Source of the DNA: Geoalkalibacter sp.
GTDB taxonomy: Bacteria; Desulfobacterota; Desulfuromonadia; Desulfuromonadales; Geoalkalibacteraceae
Direction: 5' to 3'
Length of the DNA stretch: 64,000 nt
Assembly (NCBI RefSeq): GCF_030605225.1
Contig: NZ_JAUWAV010000011.1
Location: 1-64,000 of the forward strand
Part shown: in pieces, positions 36,101-43,965 of the stretch
How positions within the stretch are numbered: the stretch's first letter is position 1
Layout: the number at the start of each line of letters is the position of its first letter
Notes under the pieces: generated by a model
Database searches by the model: none
Told to the model about the DNA's origin: nothing
What the model saw: only the letters and a program-made list of their open reading frames with translations
Translations under genes and position numbers: made by a program

Positions 36101-36758
36101 GCTGCTCGTTCAGCGGAATATTGCTCGCGGCAGCCACCGCGCCGATGTTCTTGATGGCGTCGGCCATCTGGGTGCCGTTGGTCTTGAACGAGGCCACGGT
36201 CTGCGCCATGGCTCCGGAAAAGGCGGTCGCCCATTCCATGTCGTTCATGTCGGCCATGATGGGCTTGAAGATCCCGTAGGCCGTGGTGAAGGTGCCGACC
36301 ATCTCCTGGGTGGTGGCCTTGGTCGCCTTGGCCGTCATGGCGGCCATGGAGGTGAAGACGCCCACCGCCTCGTCGCTGAGGTTGGACAGGGCCGATTTCA
36401 CATCGTAGGTGGCGGTGATGAACGCCGCCTTGTCGGCACCGGACCACTGGTTGGTGAAGGATTCTGCGGCGTCCTCGATGGCCCGGAGGTCCTGCACGCC
36501 GAGGGACGCCAGCTCCCCCAGAGCCTTCTGGGTCGCGGCGGTGGAGGCGACCAGGGCGGCGGGCACCGCCATCAGGGCCAGTCCCGCCCCCAGCATCATG
36601 GTGCCTTGCTGGATGCGGTCCAGGTTGCGGGTCATCCGCTCGCTGGCATCCGCCACGGTGGAATCGAGGTCCATCATGGAGCCACGGATGCGCTGCGCGT
36701 TCTGCGAGAACGCATCCTTCATCGATACCACTATGCCCAGTCCGAGATCGCCGTTCAT
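33123..36758 (-). CDS. Tail tape measure protein
   Basis: 1211 aa. The N-terminal half is helical with a TP901-type tape-measure signature (LGELASLGVQDLRAIEDAAE, ALSNLSDEAVGVFTSMAAMT). Strongly hydrophobic helices occur at about 390-430 and 450-470, and further hydrophobic helices in 620-760. The C-terminal third is Pro/Ala-rich. At about 1.5 angstrom per residue the tail would be about 180 nm long. The gene starts directly after the frameshift-extended chaperone stop, the canonical position. A degenerate late-type site lies inside it (33498-33529). Confidence 0.92.
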   Translation of the reverse strand: MNGDLGLGIVVSMKDAFSQNAQRIRGSMMDLDSTVADASERMTRNLDRIQQGTMMLGAGLALMAVPAALVASTAATQKALGELASLGVQDLRAIEDAAESFTNQWSGADKAAFITATYDVKSALSNLSDEAVGVFTSMAAMTAKATKATTQEMVGTFTTAYGIFKPIMADMNDMEWATAFSGAMAQTVASFKTNGTQMADAIKNIGAVAAASNIPLNEQLAVLGQLQTTMPGSEAGTLYKAFIMKAAEAGDELGLSFTDTSGRLKGVVPILQEIKRQFPDLSNAAAQVKLKKAFGSDEAVKFLLQMSAGMESLEGNIQSVGRAMKTGTAVTEQMADAMNQDIGARFLLLRQQMANLSEILGRTLLPVVTPVINGISRFILFLQRMAKSMPGVTRVVLGLSMALGTILVVAGAVTAAVGMVGLMLPAIKAGFVAISAALAGVGSAVATYFLPVTAIIAGMILSVYLLKRAWETNFGGIQDVITGAWNKVSLVFRGIRELVGSLSGGVGQMSAELAQKLESAGLLGFVVTVFKAYYRVREALAGLWGAFSHAFGRIRAILEPTVRTLMSAYAALASAVFSVVEIFGVAASATDGSSWRTFGTVIGTVAGVLLQGLAFALKIVAWNLSLIVRALAVVVRSVVWVGKVIVGSLVEATKFIYKFLLPVRMIGEAFVAAGKIVYAVWQVLTGDISLLDGLKAIGGAVYDFLATPFRWARDVVAGVWNFISGIFTSIGRLVADAAGQIGQAILNLPIISTLRELFATVRSFFAGDTTFFEAGKKLLITLGEGIWSAVTYPFTMLKNALGKLRNLLPFSDAREGPLASLTASGSALLKTLANGMSLTQSLPAKVFGFAARGILSAAAGAWQQVKSAGGNLVDAASAPFRMAGKLWDGLSSGAQSVAAKAGTIFGGLKQSLFGNTPELALTPPQVNAWDALATGAVNLRDRIVATMSAVPGAVGRIFTNAGAEGQTLWQRLSSGASAGIQAIKDRSARIANGLLSSARAMLGVQTPIPQVAEQKQPLGATPPAESIGQRIIESVLSLVPRLDERLVPKALSAMLMLQPVMATAAPPLQPINGTVQTVAAAVEPVSKSYIQPLAVEPAPEIGSASPAPAGIERPKTAAPTPIAKPLQSGLTETVPSERLITPARTAPSTPMRGEEAGPGVRELLESLLSRLDGLADRPVELSVTTNIDGRKVAEAVYKDLRERKIRNYETL

Positions 36759-36923
36759 CTATCGCCGTTCCGTTTGCTCACGTTCAAAATCAAGTTGCCG
36801 CTCGAGGGCCTCGACGAACTGACGCCGGACCCTGAGCGGCAGCGAGCGGGTTTCCGACCAGCTCCAGTGCAGTCCGCCGTAAGCGAGAAAGAATGCGTCG
36901 CTTACAAGCGAACTCCGGGGAAC
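36759..36923 (-). CDS. Tail chaperone frameshift extension (T part of GT)
   Basis: A 54-codon frame, -1 relative to the preceding gene, ending in TAG 1 bp before the tape-measure ATG. The tail reads from VPRSSLVSDAFFLAYGGLHW to ERQLDFEREQTERR. It has no good start of its own and is reached by -1 slippage at T TTT TTG (36923-36929), giving a product of about 273 aa. This matches the conserved G/GT arrangement of long-tailed phages. Confidence 0.75.
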   Translation of the reverse strand, partial: VPRSSLVSDAFFLAYGGLHWSWSETRSLPLRVRRQFVEALERQLDFEREQTERR

Positions 36924-37579
36924 AAAAAAGCCGGTTCTGCCTCCAGACGGGTGCGGATCTTGGTGCCGCAGCCATCGCATTCGGTTTCGACCGAGGTGTC
37001 GATTCCCGCGTCGACCCGCGACATCTCCTGTCGCAGCGCGTTGCGGTCACGCATCGACATTTCCGCCAGGCTCTTCTTGGAGGGAGCCTTGCCGTCGATG
37101 TCGAGGACGCGGATGAGCATGGCCGAGGTGATGTTGGGCTCGCGCAGGCTGGCCAGACGCTTTTCCTTGTGGCCGTCGAGATATCCGAAGCGCACGGTTT
37201 TCTTCGAGCCGGGCAGCTTGAAGGCGAACTCCCGCTCCTCGCCGTAGGGAGTGACCTTGAGATCCTCGAGATTGATGGTCACAAAGTTGGTCATGCGGCA
37301 GGCGCTGTTCGGGCAGCTCAGCTCCAGCTCCACCTCGTCGCCGAGGGAAATCTGGCGCAGGCGGACCAGGGCGAACAGCCGGTCACCCGAGAGCAGGTTC
37401 ATCACCTCGGAAAGATCGGGATCGGTCTTCTCGCCCAGCCGGACGAAACAGTTGCGGAGCACCTGGTTGATCGCCTCTCCGGAACGGATCAGGCGCTGGT
37501 TGGTGAGCAGTTCTTCCTCGGCCCCGGTCATTTCCCGAAGCTCGAGTTCAGTGCCGCTTGGCAGTTCAAAGCTGTACAT
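36902..37579 (-). CDS. Tail assembly chaperone (G part), zinc-binding
   Basis: 225 aa. Residues about 1-60 are helical (ELREMTGAEEELLTNQRLI). Two cysteine pairs, CPNSAC near 110 and CDGCG near 203, form a probable zinc site as in gp26-like baseplate/chaperone proteins. It lies between tube and tape measure, where chaperones wrap the tape measure during tail assembly. Its 3' end holds a slippery heptamer giving the longer GT form. Start has GGAGGATCG. Confidence 0.8.
   Translation of the reverse strand: MYSFELPSGTELELREMTGAEEELLTNQRLIRSGEAINQVLRNCFVRLGEKTDPDLSEVMNLLSGDRLFALVRLRQISLGDEVELELSCPNSACRMTNFVTINLEDLKVTPYGEEREFAFKLPGSKKTVRFGYLDGHKEKRLASLREPNITSAMLIRVLDIDGKAPSKKSLAEMSMRDRNALRQEMSRVDAGIDTSVETECDGCGTKIRTRLEAEPAFLFPGVRL
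36923..36929 (-). promoter_or_regulatory. Programmed -1 ribosomal frameshift site T TTT TTG
   Basis: On the coding strand the zero-frame codons GCT TTT TTG supply the X XXY YYZ heptamer T TTT TTG, seven codons before the zero-frame TAA (36902-36904). The -1 frame stays open to 36759. Confidence 0.75.
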
Positions 37580-37594
37580 GGTCGATCCTCCGGT

Positions 37595-38056
37595 TTAGGT
37601 CCAGTATTGGAAGCAGATGGTGAGCTTCTCGATGGTGTTCTCGGTGTTGCCGCCTTCGAGCTCGTCGTATTCGAGCGCCTTCACCCAGGCCCCGTGCAGG
37701 GTCCAGCGGCGGGTCTCGTTGCCGGTGCGGTCGTAGCGGACAACGTCGATGTCGCGCATGTAGTCGGCCGGAAGGCCGCCGGTGACGGCGTTCACGTCCA
37801 CCTGTTTCTTGATCCATTCACGGGCCGCCTCGTCGGAGCCGTCCTGCAGGGTGCCTTTCTCGAGGGTGATGTCCTCGAACTTGACCCGCCCCGCCACCTT
37901 TTGGTCGAACATCGAACCGGCCGGGGCAAAGGCCACTTCCTCGAATTCGGTTTTGGGCTCCTGTCCCTTGTGGAACAGGGCCACGTCGAAGCCGTTTACC
38001 TCGATGGCGAACTGCCAGTTCTGGTAAAGGCTCTTGGGCATGTTTCCGCTTCTCAT
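37595..38056 (-). CDS. Tail tube protein
   Basis: 153 aa, gp19-like tail tube family: WQFAIEVNGFDVALFHKGQE, FEEVAFAPAGS, VKFEDITLEKGT and a W-x-L-H-G-A-W-V-K-A-L-E-Y-DELEG closing segment. It polymerises as hexamer rings inside the sheath. Start ATG with GGGAG; it lies 15 bp after the sheath gene. Confidence 0.9.
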   Translation of the reverse strand: MRSGNMPKSLYQNWQFAIEVNGFDVALFHKGQEPKTEFEEVAFAPAGSMFDQKVAGRVKFEDITLEKGTLQDGSDEAAREWIKKQVDVNAVTGGLPADYMRDIDVVRYDRTGNETRRWTLHGAWVKALEYDELEGGNTENTIEKLTICFQYWT

Positions 38057-38071
38057 AGCCGTGTTCTCCCG

Positions 38072-39601
38072 TTAGATGATTTCTTTGAAGTCCGCGCCGG
38101 TGCTGGTCAGGATGAAGTTCAGCTCGATGAACTCCGCCGTCTTGGTCGGCTTGACGAACACGCGGGCCACCATTTCGTTGCGGTCGATGACCGCCGGGGT
38201 ATTGGTCTCCTCGTCGCACTGGAAGGCGAAGTCGTAGAGGCCGCCCTTGTCCTTGATGTCCTGCAGGAAGGGGTTGATCAGGCGGCCGAGGGCACGCCAG
38301 GTCTGGGGATGGTTCGGCTCGAACACCACGAAGCGGGAGGATTCCGAGATGGCTTCCTCCATGTACATCATCAGACGGCGCACGTTGATGCGGTCCACGG
38401 CCGAGGGCTGGCTCTGCAGCGTTTTCTGGCCCCAGATGTTGATGCCGGTGTCGGGGAACACGGCGATGACATTGATCCCTTCCGGATAGAGCACATCGCG
38501 CTCGCCACGGCTGGTCTTGTAGGCCAGGGAGAGCGTGTTGAAGATGCGGCCCCGGTCGATACCGGCGGGCGCGTTCCAGACGTTGGTCTTCTGGTCGCTG
38601 CGGGCGATGCAGCCCGCCACCGCGCCGCAGGGCGGCACCAGCTTCTTGCGCGAGTTGACCGGATCGCTGATCTCCAGCCAGGGGTAGTAGAGCGCCGCGT
38701 AGGAGGAGTTGAAGGCCGCGTGGCTGTACATCCCTTGTCCCTTGCGGAAGTCGACCGCTTCGAGCGGCTCCAGATACATGGGCGTGTCGGCGATGAACAG
38801 CAGATCCTTGCGCCCTTCGGCATAGGCGATTCCGGCGTTGATCACCGGAACCGTGGTGACGCCGGGAACCATCAGCAGGTTCAGGGCGTCGACCTCGTCA
38901 AAGCCATAGAGGCCGGTATGCTGCGAGGGATCGCCGATGAAATCGGCATCGGCCAGATCGGTCAACCCGTTGTCGCCGCCGCTGAGCGTGAACACGCCCA
39001 ATGCCGGACGGTCGCCGGGAGTCCCCATTGCTGCGGCCAGATCCTGGACCAGGATGAAATCCGAACGGTCGTTGATCGCCAGCTCCACATGGTTGGGCAG
39101 CGTCTCGTCCATGCTCAGATCCTTGAACACCTCGACCACATCGCCTTTATGCCGGACCACCAGGTTGAAATGGTTGGCCGGGTCGAGGGAGCCGTCCTCA
39201 ATGGAGACGGAGAGCCGGTCCCCCCAGACGCCTTCGTTCACGGCCTCGATCCGCAGGGCGTCGGCGGGCGTCGCCTCCCGGTTCTGCAGCACGATGGAAG
39301 ATTTGAGCGCCGTCAGGGTGTCCCGGTCGGTGGAGTCGGTGAGATGGGCGATGCGGGTGACATAGAGGACCGAGCCGCCGTTGTCGAAAAATGCCCGGGC
39401 GGCGTAGGCCAGATAGCTCTCGTTGATATAAGAGCCGAAACGGTTGATGAACTGTTCCCAGCTCGTCACCAGCACGGGCTTGTTGATCAGGCCTTTCTCG
39501 GCCACCCCGACCATGGCGGCCGACGAGGTCGAGATCTGCTTCACATAGAAACTGAAGTCCGTTTCCCGGGTGTAAATCCCGGGCGATAGATAGGTCGGCA
39601 T
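38072..39601 (-). CDS. Contractile tail sheath protein
   Basis: 509 aa with the sheath start YLSPGIYTRETDFSFYVKQI, the internal SAAMVGVAEKG and WEQFINRFG motifs, and a conserved C-terminal domain (AFQCDEETNTP, RVFVKPTKTAEFIELNFILT). It contracts to drive the tube through the envelope. Its presence makes this a myovirus-type phage. Confidence 0.95.
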   Translation of the reverse strand: MPTYLSPGIYTRETDFSFYVKQISTSSAAMVGVAEKGLINKPVLVTSWEQFINRFGSYINESYLAYAARAFFDNGGSVLYVTRIAHLTDSTDRDTLTALKSSIVLQNREATPADALRIEAVNEGVWGDRLSVSIEDGSLDPANHFNLVVRHKGDVVEVFKDLSMDETLPNHVELAINDRSDFILVQDLAAAMGTPGDRPALGVFTLSGGDNGLTDLADADFIGDPSQHTGLYGFDEVDALNLLMVPGVTTVPVINAGIAYAEGRKDLLFIADTPMYLEPLEAVDFRKGQGMYSHAAFNSSYAALYYPWLEISDPVNSRKKLVPPCGAVAGCIARSDQKTNVWNAPAGIDRGRIFNTLSLAYKTSRGERDVLYPEGINVIAVFPDTGINIWGQKTLQSQPSAVDRINVRRLMMYMEEAISESSRFVVFEPNHPQTWRALGRLINPFLQDIKDKGGLYDFAFQCDEETNTPAVIDRNEMVARVFVKPTKTAEFIELNFILTSTGADFKEII

Positions 39602-39603
39602 GG

Positions 39604-39861
39604 TTATTTCCTCCGCTTGCTGGTGGTCTTGGCCTCATCGGTTCCGGCGTCCTCGGTCGTCGTGGGCTTTTCCGGCTCAGGTTCCGCGCCGCCGGTCAGG
39701 TCGGTGATGCGCACCAGTCCGCGTTTTCCGGCGGTTTTGATCTCGGCGGAGAGGTCCTTGCGGGCGATGCTCTTGCGTTCTCGCGGCCCGAGGTGAAGGG
39801 TTCCCTGGCCGGAGAGGTTGAACGTCAGGGGTTGGAACTGCAGGTTTCTGATCTCGATCAC
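39604..39861 (-). CDS. Small basic phage protein upstream of the sheath gene
   Basis: 85 aa from a GTG at 39861 with GGAGAAC. The beta-rich N-terminus (FNLSGQGTLHLGPRERKSIA) is followed by a charged, low-complexity C-terminal tail. It sits immediately before the sheath gene, a common position for a small head-tail or sheath accessory protein. Family unknown. Confidence 0.6.
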   Translation of the reverse strand: MIEIRNLQFQPLTFNLSGQGTLHLGPRERKSIARKDLSAEIKTAGKRGLVRITDLTGGAEPEPEKPTTTEDAGTDEAKTTSKRRK

Positions 39862-39873
39862 GGTTGTTCTCCT

Positions 39874-40422
39874 TTACGGTTGAATGGTTCGTTGCTCTGT
39901 CACGTCGCCGTGAAACTGGAAGGTCCGGTCCCGGATCAGCCGACCGTCGCGCAGGTCGCCGTCGTACACCGGGCAGGATTCGATGCGGATGCGTCCGGAG
40001 CTTTGCCGGAGGTTGGAGAGGTTCACCCGAGCCAGGCCGCCCAGAGGAACCAGTTCGGTAAGGTTCAGGCTGCCCTGGTCGGCGATGGCGATCTCCGGGT
40101 AAAGCTGGAGGAACCGCGACACCGACTCGTGAAACCCGAGCAGTTCGGCCTCTCGGTCCACGGTCACCACCAGGTCGAAATCGAGGTGATAGAGCCGGGG
40201 AAACCGGCACTCCTCGAAACTCAGCTCCGCGACATTCTTCTCGAACAGGCGGCTCTGGCTGCGGCGGAAACGGTCTTCCGCCAGCTTCGGCCCCTGGAGG
40301 ATGACGCTGGGGGTACGCTGGACCTCGAACAGGTCATCCGGGAACACCAGCACGGTGTCCGAGTGGATGGCCTGCTTGGCCAGGCGGATCAGTGTTTCTG
40401 TAACGGTCTGTATCGTGCTCAA
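39874..40422 (-). CDS. Tail terminator-like protein, TTG start
   Basis: 182 aa from a TTG at 40422 (GGAGG upstream). It is a compact alpha/beta protein: TVTETLIRLAKQAIHS, a central LYHLDFDLVVTVDREAE, and a C-terminal R-I-E-S-C-P-V-Y-D-G-D strand. The size and position just before the sheath fit the tail terminator class. It is the first gene after late site 3. Confidence 0.7.
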   Translation of the reverse strand: MSTIQTVTETLIRLAKQAIHSDTVLVFPDDLFEVQRTPSVILQGPKLAEDRFRRSQSRLFEKNVAELSFEECRFPRLYHLDFDLVVTVDREAELLGFHESVSRFLQLYPEIAIADQGSLNLTELVPLGGLARVNLSNLRQSSGRIRIESCPVYDGDLRDGRLIRDRTFQFHGDVTEQRTIQP

Positions 40423-40445
40423 AGGACGCCTCCGTTTTCTGCCTG

Positions 40446-40477
40446 GTTACTTACCGGAAGCGCTGGCGATGTGTCGG
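40446..40477 (-). promoter_or_regulatory. Late site 3
   Basis: Minus strand: CCGACA, 13 nt, TCCGGTAAGTAAC. It lies 5 bp after the TGA of the HK97-gp10-like gene and about 25 bp upstream of the tail-terminator start. Confidence 0.65.
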
Positions 40478-40481
40478 AGGC

Positions 40482-40967
40482 TCAAAGCGCGGAGCGGATC
40501 GCCTCGCGATAGTTCTGGAGGATCTGTTCGCGGTACTTCTCCATCACCGGATGCAGAAAGGGTCTGGCGGGGATGATGATGGTCGCGCCGTTCGGATGTT
40601 TGATGGTCGCCCCGTACTCCATGACGGCACCGATGTTCACCATGTCTTCCCCGTCCTTGTTGACGGTGCCGCGCAGCAGGCCGACGAAGGCCTTGTCGGC
40701 CATGATCTTCTGGGTGATGGCGTTGATGAGAAAGCCGGTGTCGATGAGCGCCTTGCTGGAACCTTTGCGCTCGATGGTGCTTGCTGCTAGTTTCACGAAG
40801 GCCTGCCCGCCCGGGGCCTGGGAGCGAATCCCCCGCTGAATCTCGCGCACCAGAAAAAGGGCGTTGCGGATCGTGGCCTGACGCAGGGCCGTGGCCAGGC
40901 GCGGCCCCATGCCGGTGATCAGCTTGGCGCGGGCCTTGTCCCAGTCACCGGTCCGCCTAACGCCCAT
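40482..40967 (-). CDS. Head-tail completion protein (HK97 gp10-like)
   Basis: 161 aa. Basic N-terminal half (TALRQATIRNALFLVREIQR), then TGFLINAITQKIM and a conserved A-R-P-F-L-H-P motif near the C-terminus, the hallmark of HK97-gp10-type tail-completion proteins. It overlaps the upstream gene by 11 bp and lies in the connector cluster. Confidence 0.78.
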   Translation of the reverse strand: MGVRRTGDWDKARAKLITGMGPRLATALRQATIRNALFLVREIQRGIRSQAPGGQAFVKLAASTIERKGSSKALIDTGFLINAITQKIMADKAFVGLLRGTVNKDGEDMVNIGAVMEYGATIKHPNGATIIIPARPFLHPVMEKYREQILQNYREAIRSAL

Positions 40968-41316
40968 TGAGCTTCACCAGTTGCAGGTTCTTGTGAGTGA
41001 CAGTGCCGAAGAAGTGTTCTTCTTCCACACTCTGTATGCGATAGGTTTCCCGGGCTGAGGCCAGGCGGTCTTCACCCCGGACGTCGGCATCCGGAAGGAC
41101 ACAGGCGAGCGCATCGATCTTGCCGCTCAGCTCCTCCGGTGGTGTTTCGTTCAGTTCGAGGGGGATGACAGAGACTTCCGCGTATTCGGCATCGTCGGTG
41201 CCGTAGAGCCGCTCGCCGGGAACCACGCGCAGGACGCGTGCTGTCTGGCCGGAGGAGAGGATCAGCCGGGCGACGTCGGCCACGACTTCGGCGCGTTCCC
41301 GGTCATTCAACAACAT
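40957..41316 (-). CDS. Phage connector-region protein (head-closure candidate)
   Basis: 119 aa; the N-terminal helix DRERAEVVADVARLILSSGQ is followed by an antiparallel beta domain (YAEVSVIPLELNETPPEELS, THKNLQLVKLNG). A short helix plus beta barrel between adaptor and gp10-like genes fits a head-closure protein, though no family signature is certain. It overlaps both neighbours by 11-14 bp. Confidence 0.6.
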   Translation of the reverse strand: MLLNDRERAEVVADVARLILSSGQTARVLRVVPGERLYGTDDAEYAEVSVIPLELNETPPEELSGKIDALACVLPDADVRGEDRLASARETYRIQSVEEEHFFGTVTHKNLQLVKLNGR

Positions 41317-41767
41317 CGAGATCGATCCCTTGTTCGTAGATGACTGGCGTAAGGCCGCTCGGGGTCAGGATGTAGGCTTCCTGATCGAGCTGGGTGGCCG
41401 GGCGCAACTCGGTGAGCCGCTGGCGGTAGTCGGCGAGCAGATCGGCTTCGAGCTTGGCCCAGTGGCCGGGCTGGCCGGTTTTGTCCACCCGCTTGTCGCC
41501 GCTGGAAAAGGAGAAGGCGTTGGCGGTGGCCGAACGCATGACCTGGCAGGCGTGGATCTGCGCCATGATCACCAGGAGCTCGCGGACCTCGCCGGTGGGA
41601 TCGGGGGTGATCTCTCCAGCCGTGATCGTCAGCGATTGGTCGAGGTCACGGCCGACCCGGAAAACGGCCTTCCGGACGCATCTCTCCAGAGTCTGGTCCT
41701 CGAAGAGAGATGCGCCCGGATCGGACAGGTCGAGCCGCAGATCGGCGATCAGGTCACTCAGCAGCAC
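41303..41767 (-). CDS. Head-tail connector/adaptor (gp6-like)
   Basis: 154 aa from a GTG at 41767. The N-terminal helix IADLRLDLSDPG and a helical bundle through residue 120 resemble gp6/SPP1-gp15-type adaptors that dock on the portal ring. The TLERCVRKAVFRVGRDLDQS segment lies mid-protein. It overlaps both flanking genes. Confidence 0.65.
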   Translation of the reverse strand: MLLSDLIADLRLDLSDPGASLFEDQTLERCVRKAVFRVGRDLDQSLTITAGEITPDPTGEVRELLVIMAQIHACQVMRSATANAFSFSSGDKRVDKTGQPGHWAKLEADLLADYRQRLTELRPATQLDQEAYILTPSGLTPVIYEQGIDLDVVE

Positions 41768-42113
41768 CTTGCAGACCCTCCAGACGGCTCTTGAGTGCGT
41801 CGATCACCGTGCGGCGTTTCTCGGTCTCCATGTAGCCTTTGAGGGTTTCCGGATTGGCTTCCTGGTTGACCTTGGAAATCGCCTCGGTGGCGGAGAGCTT
41901 GCTCAGGTCCACCGGTTCCGCGTCCTGGTCAGGCTCTGGAGGGACGAGCGGTTCCTGCTTCGGTTTGTCGGCCATGGCCAGGCTGCCATTCTTGAGCGCC
42001 GCCTGGATCTGCTTGGTGAGGCGTTCCACCTCGACCACCTGACCGGGCTTGAGCTTCAACCCGGCGTCGGGGATCACCAGAACGCCGGGACGGATGTTCT
42101 TGATTCGATTCAT
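41754..42113 (-). CDS. Small phage protein between capsid and connector genes
   Basis: 119 aa. N-terminal LVIPDAGLKLKPGQVVEVER resembles Mu-like 'FluMu' N-terminal modules; a Pro/Asp-rich linker and a charged helical C-terminus follow. Start has GGAGGTGATG. Position after the capsid gene suggests a capsid accessory; function unknown. Confidence 0.6.
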   Translation of the reverse strand: MNRIKNIRPGVLVIPDAGLKLKPGQVVEVERLTKQIQAALKNGSLAMADKPKQEPLVPPEPDQDAEPVDLSKLSATEAISKVNQEANPETLKGYMETEKRRTVIDALKSRLEGLQGAAE

Positions 42114-42132
42114 GTCACATCACCTCCTAAGA

Positions 42133-42996
42133 TTACGGAACCAGTTTGACCTTGGCCATGATGTCGGGGCGAGTAATGCCCTGACCGATCTCGGACCACA
42201 CCAGCCAGCCGGTCTTGAAGCGGGTCTTCTGATCGATGGACTCCGTCTTCAGGTTTTCGCGCACCGGCATCTTTCCGACCTCTTCATCCGGGACGATGAT
42301 GATCTCGTCCAACGGCATGGAGGCGGTCAGCAGAATGCCGCCGGTGCCGTAGTTCTTGATGACACCCTTCTGACGCAGCTCGAGCTTGGTCTGGGGATCG
42401 AGGTTCCAGCCGCGCATGTCGTTGAAACGGCGGCCGCGCATGACGATGTACTTCACCGACAGCTCCAGATCCTCGATGATCGAGATGGCCTCGTTCAGTG
42501 CATCCTCGGTGAGCAGGTCGCCGGTGACCTCGATGGTGTTGGACGCCGGGATGGCCGAGGAGAGCACCGAGATGGTGCGGCGGTCCATCTCCTTGCGGAT
42601 GGCGTCGGCGGCGCTGGTCTGAATGTCCATCAGCGTGCCGATGTTGCCGTTTTTGAGGACGGAAACGTCCACCATCGGGTTGGAGTGGATGCGGTTGGTG
42701 GGGAACTCGACCTCGTCCTTGCCCACCTCCTGCTCCTGGGCGTCGCCGTCCTTGCTGATCCAGTGGGCCTTCACGGTCGGTTTCTTCTGGTAGACCGGAC
42801 GTTCGCCCTTGGGCAACGTGTGCTTGGTGAGCAGCAGTGAGGAGATCTCCGTGCGCTTGATCTCTTGTTCGATGGGCGCGGCGATGGCGGCGGCAAGCGC
42901 CCGCATGCCTTCGGGCGACTCGAGAGCCTCGCTCATGAGCCGCGCCATGGTTTCCATGTATTCCTGGGAATGGATCTTCAACTGATTGGTTTTCAT
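42133..42996 (-). CDS. Major capsid protein
   Basis: 287 aa, HK97-fold type. There is a helical N-arm (YMETMARLMSEALESPEGMR), an E-loop region around 75-100 (VKAHWISKDGDAQEQEVGKD), the spine helix TLMDIQTSAADAIRKEMDRR, and the A-domain strand GGILLTASMPLDEIIIVPDE. Following the scaffold/protease and decoration genes is the classical order. The gene has no separate scaffold N-domain, consistent with the preceding nested scaffold. Confidence 0.85.
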   Translation of the reverse strand: MKTNQLKIHSQEYMETMARLMSEALESPEGMRALAAAIAAPIEQEIKRTEISSLLLTKHTLPKGERPVYQKKPTVKAHWISKDGDAQEQEVGKDEVEFPTNRIHSNPMVDVSVLKNGNIGTLMDIQTSAADAIRKEMDRRTISVLSSAIPASNTIEVTGDLLTEDALNEAISIIEDLELSVKYIVMRGRRFNDMRGWNLDPQTKLELRQKGVIKNYGTGGILLTASMPLDEIIIVPDEEVGKMPVRENLKTESIDQKTRFKTGWLVWSEIGQGITRPDIMAKVKLVP

Positions 42997-43014
42997 GTGC
43001 GTTGGCTCCTTGGG

Positions 43015-43377
43015 TTAGACGAGCAGGCGGAATTTGAGGACGCCGCTCTGTACGGAAATGGCGTGGGCGACGACGTGCTCTCCGGCCGCGACGCCGTTGG
43101 TCAGCCGACCGCTCGCCGAAACTTTCAGGTCGTCTCCGGCGACGACGGTCCCTTCGAAGGCGTCGGTCTCGTAAACGCCGCCGTCGCAGTAGATGCCGGG
43201 CATTTCGCCACCGGCGTAATCCTTGATCAGGATGCCGAAGGAGCGCTTGGTGGGATCGGTGTTGACGGCGAACAGGTCGTCGCCGACCACGCGAACCACC
43301 TGGCCGAGCTGGCCGTCGCCCTGGATGTGGCCGTCGCCATAGGCGAGGCTGCGGTGACACGGATTGATAAATGACAT
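43015..43377 (-). CDS. Capsid decoration/stabilisation protein candidate
   Basis: 120 aa, beta-rich with no helices of note (GDGHIQGDGQLGQVVRVVGD, ISVQSGVLKFRLLV). Small beta barrels encoded between protease/scaffold and capsid are usually decoration proteins; no specific family signature is certain. GGAGGAAAC ribosome site. Confidence 0.7.
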   Translation of the reverse strand: MSFINPCHRSLAYGDGHIQGDGQLGQVVRVVGDDLFAVNTDPTKRSFGILIKDYAGGEMPGIYCDGGVYETDAFEGTVVAGDDLKVSASGRLTNGVAAGEHVVAHAISVQSGVLKFRLLV

Positions 43378-43389
43378 GGTGTTTCCTCC

Positions 43390-43965
43390 TTATGCGTTGA
43401 TTTGCGAGTGTTCGGGAGAGTCCTCGCCGACACGGTTGCGGTAAGCGGCCATGAACCCGTCGCGCAGACGGTCCTCGAGCGACACCTTGCGGTCGTCCAC
43501 ATCGTGGGGCCGAACACCGGCGTCGCTGCGTAGCGGAGTTTCCGTCGATGCCTTGGCGGCGGGCTTGCCGCCCTGGTCGCTGTCGGCGGGTTTCTCTTCC
43601 TTGTCCTTGTCCGCCTTTGCCGATTTGGGCAGGCGCTCGTAAGCGGCCTCGGTGGCGGCGAAGGCTTCGTCGGACAGTTCGGCCAGGCGTTTCAGCTCGG
43701 CATCCCGGTCCTCATCGGACGCAAAGGAGAGCCCCTGCTTTTCCAGCCGGGTGAGCAGTTTCTTGGCGCGGGAGCGGCAAGCGGCCGCCTTTTGTTCGGC
43801 TTCCAGTTCCTGGACGCGTTTCTGCAGCTCGGCCACCTGGGCCTTGAGCTGCCGGTTTTCCTTTTCCAGGTCGGAAACGCGGGCAGGATCGCCTTCCTGC
43901 TGGGCCGGTTTCTTCTTGGCCGCTTCGACGGCCGGTTCATCGGTAGGTTTGGTTTTGTCTTCCAT
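43390..43965 (-). CDS. Nested in-frame scaffold protein (internal start)
   Basis: The ATG at 43965, codon 608 of the fusion gene, has AAGGAG (43974-43979) 8 nt upstream, so a separate 191-aa protein (MEDKTKPTDEPAVEAAKKKP onwards) is likely to be made in frame. It is charged, with a coiled coil at about 28-60 (EKENRQLKAQVAELQKRVQE) and a helical basic C-terminus, the composition of procapsid scaffolds. The arrangement resembles lambda C/Nu3, where scaffold is nested in the protease gene. Confidence 0.65.
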   Translation of the reverse strand: MEDKTKPTDEPAVEAAKKKPAQQEGDPARVSDLEKENRQLKAQVAELQKRVQELEAEQKAAACRSRAKKLLTRLEKQGLSFASDEDRDAELKRLAELSDEAFAATEAAYERLPKSAKADKDKEEKPADSDQGGKPAAKASTETPLRSDAGVRPHDVDDRKVSLEDRLRDGFMAAYRNRVGEDSPEHSQINA

